A stretch of DNA of 64,000 bases from JBFWYO01 sp050186335 (lineage in GTDB: Bacteria > Pseudomonadota > Alphaproteobacteria > Bin65): positions 1 to 64,000 of the forward strand of contig JBFWYO010000013.1 of the NCBI GenBank assembly GCA_050186335.1, written 5' to 3'. The position numbers were made by a program, and so were the translations under genes. Every line of letters starts with the position of its first letter. Position 1 is the first letter of the stretch. Shown here one piece after another: positions 51,392 to 58,553 of the stretch. The notes beneath the pieces are model-generated. The model saw only the letters and a list, made by a program, of their open reading frames with translations, did not search any database and was not told the DNA's origin.

Positions 51392-52330
51392 TCACCCCAC
51401 CCCGAATACGATCATCAGCGCCGATACCGTGACCACCGAGACGATCGTGGTGACCAAGATTGCGCCGGAGGCGCGGGCGGTGAAGATGTTGAATTTCTGC
51501 GCCAGCACAAAGACCAGGGTCGCGGTCGGCAGCGCGCAGGCGATGGTCAGGTCGCGCACGTCGGCCTCCGGCAGCCCGAAGACGTAACGCGCGGCGACGA
51601 AGGCGGCGGCCGGCATGATCAGGAGCTTGATCAGCGAGATCCAGCCGATCTCGAACCACGCCTTGCCGATGCGCTTGCCGACCAGGAACAGGCCCATGGC
51701 GAACAGCGCCGCCGGCCCGGCGGCGTCGCCCAGCAGCTTGAAGAACGTCTCGAACGCTTTCGGCATCTGCGTATCGGTCAGGCTGAGCGCGATGCCGGCG
51801 GCCGAGGAGACCAGCAGCGGGTTCAGCGCCACGCCGCGCAGCATGTCCTTGATCACGCCGATCCGGCTGGTGCTCTTGCTCGCACCCAGTTCGGCCAGCG
51901 CCACCGCGATCAGGAAAATCGTCGTCGATTGCACGATCGAGACGACGATGATCGGCACCGTGCCCTTGGCGCCGAACGCGGCGACGAACAGCGGAATGCC
52001 CATGTAGCCGGTGTTCGAGAACACGCCGGCCAGCGCGTGCAGACTGAGCGCATCGACGCGGGCGGGAAACAGAACGCGCGCGATCGCCACCGCGGCGGCG
52101 AATACGGCGAGGATCGCCAGCAGCGTGGCGCCGATGAAATTCCAGTTGAGGATCTGCTGGATCGGCGTGCCGGCGAGCGAGACGAAGAACAAGGCCGGCA
52201 GCGCGAAATAATAGGTGAAGCCGTTGAGCGCTTCGGAAACGCCGGCGCCGAGAATCTTGGTACGCCCGGCCAGATAGCCGCACAGCATGATCGCAAAGAC
52301 CGGCAGGGCGACGTTGAAGACCGCGTGCAT
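51392..52330 (-). CDS. AEC family transporter (auxin efflux carrier fold)
   Basis: The 312-residue protein has ten predicted helices and family features: FNVALPVFAIMLCGYLAGR, YYFALPALFFVSLAGTP, ALAGVFSNTGYMGIPLFVAA and ALNPLL. Members export or exchange organic anions such as malonate. No regulatory neighbour is present; it converges with the helicase gene. Confidence 0.9.
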   Translation of the reverse strand: MHAVFNVALPVFAIMLCGYLAGRTKILGAGVSEALNGFTYYFALPALFFVSLAGTPIQQILNWNFIGATLLAILAVFAAAVAIARVLFPARVDALSLHALAGVFSNTGYMGIPLFVAAFGAKGTVPIIVVSIVQSTTIFLIAVALAELGASKSTSRIGVIKDMLRGVALNPLLVSSAAGIALSLTDTQMPKAFETFFKLLGDAAGPAALFAMGLFLVGKRIGKAWFEIGWISLIKLLIMPAAAFVAARYVFGLPEADVRDLTIACALPTATLVFVLAQKFNIFTARASGAILVTTIVSVVTVSALMIVFGVG

Positions 52331-52418
52331 GCGGGAAACCTGACCGAGGCGCGGGGGTTTGTCGAGGCCGGTCCCCGAGACCCGCGCGCGATGGGAAAGC
52401 GGCGGAAGCCGCCCGGCT

Positions 52419-53456
52419 TCACCCGGCCACGCGCACCACGGCCTTGCCGAAATTCCGCCCCGCCATCAGCCGCGCGAAGGCTTCGGGCGCGTCGGCCAGG
52501 CCGTCGGCCACGTCTTCCTTGAACTTCAGCCGGCCGTCCGCGATCCAGCCGGCGGCATATTTGCGGTACAGCGGCAACTGGTCCCAATAATCGTAGACCA
52601 CCAGCCCGTTGATCTGCGCCCGCTTGCCGACGATGGGCGTAAGGCTGGGGCCGGGCAGGATCTCGGCGCTGTTGTATTGCTGCATGTTGCCGCACAGGAT
52701 GATCTTCCCGCGCATCGCCAGATGCTTCATCACGGTTTCGATGATCGGGCCGCCGACCGTGTCGAAGAACGCATCGATGCCGTCCGGGCATGCCACGGCG
52801 AGCGCCGCGCCCCAATCCGGATTCTTGTAGTTCACGCACGCGTCGAAGCCGAACTGCTCGACGACGTATCTGCATTTCTCGTCGGACCCGGCGATGCCGA
52901 CGGCGCGCGCGCCCATGATGCGCGCGATCTGTCCCGCGGCCGAACCCACGGCACCGGATGCCGCCGACACGGCGAAAGTCTGTCCCGGCTTGGGCGCCAA
53001 CAAATGTACCGCGCCGGCATAGGCGGTCAGGCCCGGCATGCCGTACGCGCCCAGATAGGCCGACAACGGCACGCGCGCGTCGCGCTCGATCTTGATCGCG
53101 GCGCTCGACACGGCGAGCGCCATGCCGCTCAGGCCCGGCTGGGGCGGTGCCGCCACGGCGTAACGCTGCCAGCCGCTGCGGTTCTGCACGATGTCGCCGA
53201 TCGCGAAATCGGGATGCTTGGTCGCAACGACGCGCGCGATGGTTTCGCCCGGCATGGTGTCGCCGAATTCGATCTTGCCCGACATATGCCGGCCCTTGAG
53301 CGCCGAACCCATGTACGGATCGAGCGACAAGTAAAGGGTTTCGACCAGGATTTGCCCCGCGGCGGGCACAGGCACCTCGCCGGTCAGGCGCTCGAAATCC
53401 GTCGCCGCCGGCGTTGCGGTCGGGCGTCGCTTGAGCACGATCTTCTCGTTTTGCAT
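52419..53456 (-). CDS. NADP-dependent oxidoreductase, MDR family (LTB4DH/CurA-like)
   Basis: The 345-residue protein has VSAASGAVGSAAGQIARIMG (NADPH loop), GSDEKCRYVVEQFGFDACVN and DAFFDTVGGPIIETVMKHL. The zinc motifs of alcohol dehydrogenases are absent. These match zinc-independent enone and double-bond reductases of the leukotriene B4 dehydrogenase/CurA group. It starts at ATG 53456, with a longer upstream frame rejected because it crosses a palindromic repeat. Confidence 0.92.
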   Translation of the reverse strand: MQNEKIVLKRRPTATPAATDFERLTGEVPVPAAGQILVETLYLSLDPYMGSALKGRHMSGKIEFGDTMPGETIARVVATKHPDFAIGDIVQNRSGWQRYAVAAPPQPGLSGMALAVSSAAIKIERDARVPLSAYLGAYGMPGLTAYAGAVHLLAPKPGQTFAVSAASGAVGSAAGQIARIMGARAVGIAGSDEKCRYVVEQFGFDACVNYKNPDWGAALAVACPDGIDAFFDTVGGPIIETVMKHLAMRGKIILCGNMQQYNSAEILPGPSLTPIVGKRAQINGLVVYDYWDQLPLYRKYAAGWIADGRLKFKEDVADGLADAPEAFARLMAGRNFGKAVVRVAG

Positions 53457-54027
53457 GGCGGCTCGCGGGGTGACGGGTGGGGAAGGCAATATGAACGGCG
53501 GAAGTTCGAAACCGCAAGCACCGTTACGGGCGATTGCCGATGCCGACCGCCTCACCCTGAGCCTGTCGATGGGTGAGGCTCGGGTGGTCCTCATGCTTTG
53601 ACAGATTCGGCATGCGGAATCTCAGGATCATTTCGACAAGCCAGGGCAAGAGCCTGTGTTCCCTCGGCGCCAAGGGGCGGGATGAACAGGCGAGCGTCGC
53701 TGGTTCGATCCCGATTCTCGTAACAAGCGTAACGTCGCGCTTGAAAGCCGCGCCGCGCGTTCTATGTGCGACCGCAACAACGCAAGTTCGCTTTAACGGA
53801 GGCCCGATCGCCGATGCTCGAATCTTGTCCGCTGCAATTCGCGCTCGTCCGCAATCGCCCCGCATGGCTGGAATTCGACCCTAAGGCACCCTAAGCCCTA
53901 AGGTCGAAATCCGTAACATTTGTAACAAAGCCAGGCGGGCCGCGACTTCGCGCGGCTGTCGCAGGCTTGTGGCGGGAGCGAAGCCAATGCGTTTATGCTC
54001 GCACATGCGCATTTCGAGGAGCGATCG
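53457..54027. other. Intergenic region with repeat unit and degenerate tRNA-like scar
   Basis: No gene is supported in these 570 bases. They hold one dispersed palindrome (53550-53578) and, at about 53693-53724, a sequence GTCGCTGGTTCGAT that matches the T arm of tRNA-Phe and then diverges; pairing of the arm is broken. Short repeats CCCTAAG and GTAAC follow at 53700-53930. It may be an old integration scar. Confidence 0.45.
53550..53578. repeat. Dispersed palindromic unit
   Basis: CCTCACCC (53550-53557) and GGGTGAGG (53571-53578) flank a GAGCCTGTCGAT core shared with the units at 40253, 55757 and 58406. It lies just upstream of the MDR reductase. Confidence 0.65.
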
Positions 54028-54852
54028 ATGAAGCTCGGATTGATCGGCACCGCGACCTATCGCGGCAAGCCTTCGGCGGTGCCGGCGGAGGTTTCGGCGG
54101 TTCTGTCGCCGTCCGACCGGGCGCAGGTTTATCTGTCGGCGCTCAACGTGTTCCCGCGCGATGCGCTGGAATTGAAGCTGCTCGAGGTCGGCTATATCGA
54201 TGCCGGCCTGCGCGCGGCGGCCGACGGCAATGAGGCGCTGGTCATCAACAGCATGGGCGATTACGGCCTGGCGGCGCTGCGCGCGGGGGCGGGCGTGCCG
54301 GTGCTCGGCAGCGGCGAGGCGGGGCTGCGCAAAGCCGCGTCGCTTGGCGGGAAATTCGCCATCGTGACGGTCTGGCCGGAATCGACGGCGTTTCTGTATC
54401 GGCAATTGCTGCGCGAGGCCGGGCTCGAATCGCGGTGCGCGGCGGTGCTGCATGTCGGCCAGCAGGCGGAACTGGAATCGATCGTGCGCGGAACCGCGGG
54501 CGATGCGCATTACGTGGCGCGCATGCAGGGCGGCGATGCGACGATGCTCGATCGCGTCGTGCAGGCGTGCGAACAGGCGGTGCGGCAGCACGGCGCCGCA
54601 TCGATCCTGCTCGGCTGCACCTGCATGTCGCCGGTTGCGGCAAAAATCGCCGCGCGCGTCTCCGTGCCGGTCGTCGATTCGCTGGTCGAAGCGATCGGCT
54701 GCGCGCTGCGCGGCGACGTCAAGGCGCAAGCGCGGCCGTTCAGCTACGCCAGGCGCGACGCCACCTTCGCCGCGATGGCGCAAACCGGCAAGCAGTCGGT
54801 CAAGGACGAAGTCTGCGAGGTGTGCGTCGTGGCGGAGGAGGCGGCGCAATGA
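54028..54852 (+). CDS. Asp/Glu/hydantoin racemase family protein
   Basis: The 274-residue protein has the racemase-fold active loop ILLGCTCMSPV with its cysteine. The matching first-cysteine loop reads VINSMGDYGLAALR, with no cysteine. Classical two-base racemases have two cysteines; one-cysteine members include arylmalonate decarboxylase and related isomerases. The start at 54028 has GAGGAG upstream. It overlaps the next dehydrogenase gene by four bases, so the pair probably handles one hydroxy- or branched-acid substrate. Confidence 0.85.
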   Translation: MKLGLIGTATYRGKPSAVPAEVSAVLSPSDRAQVYLSALNVFPRDALELKLLEVGYIDAGLRAAADGNEALVINSMGDYGLAALRAGAGVPVLGSGEAGLRKAASLGGKFAIVTVWPESTAFLYRQLLREAGLESRCAAVLHVGQQAELESIVRGTAGDAHYVARMQGGDATMLDRVVQACEQAVRQHGAASILLGCTCMSPVAAKIAARVSVPVVDSLVEAIGCALRGDVKAQARPFSYARRDATFAAMAQTGKQSVKDEVCEVCVVAEEAAQ

Positions 54853-55745
54853 GCGAGGGTGCCTTGAAGGGGCAGAAAATCGGTTTCATCGGCCTGGGCC
54901 TGATGGGCAAGCCGATGAGCCGGCGGCTGAAGGCGGCCGGCGCCGAGGTGACGGTCTACAACCGCACGCGCGCGGTGGCCGACGAACTGGCGCAGGACGG
55001 CATGCGCGTGGCCGCAAGCCCGAAGCACGTCGCCGCCGCCTCGGACATCACCATCGTCTGCGTGCTCGATACGCCGGCCTGCGAAGCGGTGATGCGCGGG
55101 GCCGACGGCGTGTTCGCCGGAATTAAAGAGGGCGCGCTGGTTATCGACATGGGCACCACGCAGGTCACCAACACGCGCGCGCTGGCCACGGAGGCGCGGG
55201 CGCTGGGCGCGGAATATCTGGATGCGCCGGTGTCGGGCGGTCAGGTGGGCGCCGAGGCGGGCACGCTGTCGATCATGGTCGGCGGCAGCGCGGCGGCGTT
55301 CGCCCGCGCGAAGCCGGCATTCGAAGCCATGGGCCAGCGGGTCACGCTGGTCGGCGACGTCGGGGCCGGGCAGGTCGCCAAGACGGCGAACCAGGTCATC
55401 GTCGGGCTGACCATCGGCGCGGTGGCCGAGGCGCTGACGCTCGCGCAGCGCGCCGGGGTCGATCCCGGCAAGGTGCGCGAGGCGCTGATGGGCGGCTTCG
55501 CCACGTCGCGGATTCTGGAACTTCACGGCAAGCGCATGGTCGACGGCAATTTCACGCCGGGCGGCAAAGCGACCACGCAGTTGAAAGACGTGCGCCAGGC
55601 GTCCGAATTGGCCGAGCAGTTGGGCGTCGACCTGCCGGCGCTGAAGCTCAATCGCAAGCTCTACGAAAAAATGGTCGCGCTCGGCTTCGGCGAGCTCGAT
55701 CACTCGGGCCTGGTGAAGATTTATTCGGAAAGGAAGAACGGTTGA
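54849..55745 (+). CDS. 3-hydroxyisobutyrate dehydrogenase-like NAD(P) oxidoreductase
   Basis: The 298-residue beta-hydroxyacid dehydrogenase has the Rossmann motif IGFIGLGLMGKPMSRRL, substrate loop DAPVSGGQVGAEAG, and catalytic lysine in GAGQVAKTANQ. It starts with ATGA overlap to the racemase. Members oxidise 3-hydroxyisobutyrate, tartronate semialdehyde or related acids. The racemase partner suggests a stereo-specific small acid pathway. Confidence 0.92.
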   Translation: MSEGALKGQKIGFIGLGLMGKPMSRRLKAAGAEVTVYNRTRAVADELAQDGMRVAASPKHVAAASDITIVCVLDTPACEAVMRGADGVFAGIKEGALVIDMGTTQVTNTRALATEARALGAEYLDAPVSGGQVGAEAGTLSIMVGGSAAAFARAKPAFEAMGQRVTLVGDVGAGQVAKTANQVIVGLTIGAVAEALTLAQRAGVDPGKVREALMGGFATSRILELHGKRMVDGNFTPGGKATTQLKDVRQASELAEQLGVDLPALKLNRKLYEKMVALGFGELDHSGLVKIYSERKNG

Positions 55746-55756
55746 GGCTATCGCGT

Positions 55757-55903
55757 GCGGCCCATCCATCGATACGCGCAGCCTTCGCGGGCACTCGGCT
55801 GCGCTACTCGGGATGAGGTCGTTGGGGTGGGATTGGCTGTCTCTAACGGCCTCACCCCGAGTGCGCGGCGGCGCGCAGCGACGACGCGCGTATCGAAGGG
55901 GGT
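55757..55903. repeat. Dispersed palindromic unit
   Basis: CGATACGCGC (55770-55779) pairs with GCGCGTATCG (55886-55895), with inner arms CGGGATGAGGTCGTTGGGGT and CCTCACCCCGAG partly complementary. It is the same family as 40253-40380, sharing GCGGCCCATCC at the edge. It separates convergent genes and may act as a terminator-like structure. Confidence 0.75.
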
Positions 55904-55915
55904 GGCCGGCGCGCG

Positions 55916-56410
55916 CTAGCGCAGGCCCGCCAGCGCATCGAGAATTTCGCGCACGTTGGGTTTGGCCAGCGTCACCGCCAGGCCGGGATGCACCGGATCG
56001 GGCCAGGTGGCGTGCGGGACCCAGAGGAACCCGTCGTTCTCCCAGTTGAGCGCGGGGGCGAATTCCTGCGGCACCAGCATCAGGTACGTCGAATAGCGAA
56101 AACTGCCGGACTGAAACAGATCGAGCCAGCGTAATTCGTGCGGGCCGTCGTAGCCGACTTCCTCGACGACCTCCCGCAACACGGTCTGCTCGGGCGGCTC
56201 GCCTTCGTTGACCGCGCCGCCGACCGTGCCGTGCGTGCCGGGATCGAGCACGAACCGGCTGCGCTTGGCGAAACCGAAGCGGCGCGACTCCAAGCTGAAG
56301 AACAGACAGCCTGCGGCTTGGCGTCCCCAGAAGCCGGTCTCGCGGTAAGCGCGCAGATGCGCCTCTTCTTCCTTGCGGCCGAGCAGTTTCTTGAGTTCGT
56401 CGTAGGACAT
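55916..56410 (-). CDS. Nudix hydrolase
   Basis: The 164-residue protein contains a full Nudix box, G-x5-E-x7-REVVEEVGY (GAVNEGEPPEQTVL then REVVEEVGY). It cleaves nucleoside diphosphate derivatives; the substrate is unknown. The C-terminus is hydrophobic but not membrane-spanning. It is 18 bases downstream of the DUF1192 gene, probably in the same transcript. Confidence 0.94.
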   Translation of the reverse strand: MSYDELKKLLGRKEEEAHLRAYRETGFWGRQAAGCLFFSLESRRFGFAKRSRFVLDPGTHGTVGGAVNEGEPPEQTVLREVVEEVGYDGPHELRWLDLFQSGSFRYSTYLMLVPQEFAPALNWENDGFLWVPHATWPDPVHPGLAVTLAKPNVREILDALAGLR

Positions 56411-56428
56411 GGCGGAATTCGAAAGGGC

Positions 56429-56626
56429 TCAGCGTTTGAAAAAGGCTTCGGCGCCGGTGCGGTGGCTGGTCTTGGATTGGATCGCGGCTTTGACGCGCGC
56501 GATCTCGGTTTCCATCTCGCCGATATAGTCGCGCAGCTCGTCGACCGACAGGGGGGCGAGGTCGATCAGCTCGATCTTGCGCAGTTTCTTCTTTTTGGGG
56601 TCCAGTTCCTCGGGGTCCATGGCCAT
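56429..56626 (-). CDS. DUF1192 family protein
   Basis: The 65-residue protein has the DUF1192 pattern: EELDPKKKKLRKIELIDLAP, LSVDELRDYIGEMETEIARV and AFF at the end. The family is limited to alphaproteobacteria, is predicted to form a coiled-coil helix and has no assigned function. Confidence 0.93.
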   Translation of the reverse strand: MAMDPEELDPKKKKLRKIELIDLAPLSVDELRDYIGEMETEIARVKAAIQSKTSHRTGAEAFFKR

Positions 56627-56832
56627 GCCTGCCTGCTCCTTTGCGCTTGCCAGCCGCCGGGCGAGCCGTTAAGACACGCGCGGCTTTCCGGGCCGGGGCG
56701 GCACCATACTAGAACCCTCCGCCATGGCCCAGGTGGTCGCGCCCAATTGTCGATTCCGGCCGCCGAAAACGGCGGAAACGCGGCGTTTCTCGCGGCGCCG
56801 CCGTTGGCCGGATGGGCGCGCGGACAGGCGCC

Positions 56833-56861
56833 CTGGCAAGTACCGGGAACCCACCTATATT
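56833..56861 (+). promoter_or_regulatory. Candidate promoter of trcR
   Basis: CTGGCA (56833-56838) and TATATT (56856-56861), separated by 17 bases, fit a sigma-70 promoter. Transcription would start near 56868, giving an untranslated leader of about 77 bases to the trcR ATG. Prediction only. Confidence 0.35.
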
Positions 56862-56944
56862 ATCGGCACCCTTTTCCGGCCCGGCACTCAATTCGACGGA
56901 TGCCCGGCCCCCCCACTGCGCCCGCCCAGGGCCAAGGAGGACAC

Positions 56945-57520
56945 ATGGATCGTCCTATGATGCCCAAAGCGACTGCCGTCTGGCTGGTCGAAAACACCGC
57001 GCTCACGTTCAAGCAGATCGCCGAGTTCTGCGGCCTGCACGAGCTGGAGATCCAGGCCGTCGCCGACAACGATTCGGGCGTCGTGATGACCGGCCTGGAT
57101 CCGGTCGGCAACCACCAGCTGACGCTGGAGGAGATCAAGCGCTGCGAAGCGGATCCGAACGCCAAGCTGGTCATGCTGAAGCAGGATATCCCGCTGCCGC
57201 CGTCGCGCTCCAAGGGCGCCCGCTACACGCCGATCTCAAAGCGCCAGGACAAGCCGGACGCGATCGCCTGGATCGTGCGCCATCACCCGGAATTGAGCGA
57301 CGCGCAGATCAGCAAGCTGCTCGGCACCACCAAGTCGACGATCGCCGCCGTGCGCGACCGCTCGCACTGGAACGCCACCAACATCCGGCCGCGCGATCCC
57401 CGCGAGATCGGCCTGTGCTCGTATCCGGAACTGGAAGCCGCCGTGGCGCGCGCGAAAAAGCGCCAGGGCATCCAGCAGCCGGCCGCAACGCCGGCCGCGA
57501 GCGAACCGCCGCAGGCGTAA
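56945..57520 (+). CDS. trcR: Cell-cycle transcriptional regulator TrcR (DUF1013)
   Basis: The 191-residue protein matches DUF1013/TrcR from end to end: PKATAVWLVENTALTFKQIA, FCGLHELEIQAVAD, KGARYTPISKRQDKPDAIAW and GTTKSTIAAVRDRSHWNATN. This family is an alphaproteobacterial regulator linked to cell-cycle transcription in Caulobacter and Rhodobacter-type bacteria. GGAGG lies upstream of ATG 56945. It has an acidic/alanine-rich, less conserved tail. Confidence 0.94.
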   Translation: MDRPMMPKATAVWLVENTALTFKQIAEFCGLHELEIQAVADNDSGVVMTGLDPVGNHQLTLEEIKRCEADPNAKLVMLKQDIPLPPSRSKGARYTPISKRQDKPDAIAWIVRHHPELSDAQISKLLGTTKSTIAAVRDRSHWNATNIRPRDPREIGLCSYPELEAAVARAKKRQGIQQPAATPAASEPPQA

Positions 57521-57549
57521 TTCCGAATTCTTGTTTTGTGGCCCACGAC

Positions 57550-57573
57550 AAAAGGCGCTTCACGGCGCCTTTT
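57550..57573. terminator. Bidirectional terminator between trcR and the SDR gene
   Basis: AAAAGGCGC (57550-57558) pairs perfectly with GCGCCTTTT (57565-57573) around a six-base loop. T-rich sequence follows on the plus strand, and A-rich before it for the minus strand. The flanking genes are convergent. Confidence 0.9.
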
Positions 57574-57588
57574 GCTTTTGCGCGAAAA

Positions 57589-58368
57589 TCAGTCTTTCAC
57601 CGGCACCACGTAATTCAGCGGCAAGCGCCCGCCGTCGACGTAGATCGTCTGTCCGGTGATATAGCTGGCTTCGTCGCTCGCCAGGAACGCGACGACCGAG
57701 GCGATTTCTTCCGGCTGGCCGAGCCGGCCCATCGGCGTACGCGACATGATGCGCCGGCGCGCGGCGTCGTCGGCCAAGACCGCGTGCTTCGCCATCTCGG
57801 TTGCGATCGTACCCGGGCCGACCGCATTCACGCGGATATTATGCGGGGCCAGCGCCAGCGCGGTTACGTGCGTCAACTGGTTCACGCCGCCCTTGCTGAC
57901 GTTGTAGGGCACCTGATTCGGGATCGCCAACACCGCGTTCACCGACGACAGATTGACGATCGCGCCGCCCCTGCCTTGCTTGATCATCTGCCGCGCGCCG
58001 GCCTGGCTGCACAGGAACGCGCCTTTCAGGTTGACCCGCAGCACCCGGTCGAACTGTTCTTCCGGCAGGTCGAGGAAATCGCAGGTGAAGATGATCCCCG
58101 CGTTGTTGACCAGCACGTCGAGCGCGCCGTAGCGCGCGACGGCGCCCGCGATCAAGGCTTCGACCTGTGCCTTGTCGCCGACATCGCAGGCGATGAAAGC
58201 GGCATCCGCGCCGGCGGCGCGGATCGCATCGGCGGTTATCTTGCCCTTGACGCCGTCGACGTCGGACAGCACGACCTTGCAGCCCTCGCGCGCGAAGCGC
58301 TCCGCGCACGCCTGGCCTATGCCTTGCGCCGCGCCGGTGACGATGACGACTTTGTTCTCGAGCGACAT
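57589..58368 (-). CDS. Short-chain dehydrogenase/reductase (SDR), glucose/3-oxoacyl type
   Basis: The 259-residue classical SDR has TGAAQGIGQA, NNAGI, catalytic Ser in VNLSSVNAVL, and YNVSK. The start at 58368 gives MSLENKVVIVTG. Substrate class cannot be fixed; such enzymes reduce 3-ketoacyl chains or oxidise sugars. It stands alone before the palindrome at 58406. Confidence 0.93.
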   Translation of the reverse strand: MSLENKVVIVTGAAQGIGQACAERFAREGCKVVLSDVDGVKGKITADAIRAAGADAAFIACDVGDKAQVEALIAGAVARYGALDVLVNNAGIIFTCDFLDLPEEQFDRVLRVNLKGAFLCSQAGARQMIKQGRGGAIVNLSSVNAVLAIPNQVPYNVSKGGVNQLTHVTALALAPHNIRVNAVGPGTIATEMAKHAVLADDAARRRIMSRTPMGRLGQPEEIASVVAFLASDEASYITGQTIYVDGGRLPLNYVVPVKD

Positions 58369-58405
58369 GATGTCTCCAATGGTCTCATCCTTCGACAGGC
58401 TCATC

Positions 58406-58479
58406 CTTCGACAAGCTCAGGATGAGGGCCCTGGTCGCGCGCGGCCAAAATACCGGCCCTCATGCTGAGCCTGTCGAAG
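58406..58479. repeat. Dispersed palindromic unit
   Basis: CTTCGACAAGCTCAGGATGA (58406-58425) is complementary, with a few mismatches, to the stretch ending CTGAGCCTGTCGAAG at 58479. A half unit (CATCCTTCGACAGGCT) precedes it at about 58386. Same family as the units at 40253, 53550 and 55757. Confidence 0.8.
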
Positions 58480-58553
58480 CATGAGCTCCAGCGCACGCGC
58501 TTTTCAATCCTGCGGCAGGCTGAGGACATGCGTAGCACAGGACGCGCAAGAAC

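Noticed and set aside
49056..52283. Very long minus-strand open frame crossing the helicase and AEC transporter region
   Set aside because: It overlaps two genes with clear motifs (DinG-type helicase and AEC transporter). Its own translation has no domain, and its length results from high GC content.
53524..53865. Minus-strand frame with GIEPATLACSS
   Set aside because: It reads across a tRNA-like scar and a palindromic repeat and does not look like a protein.
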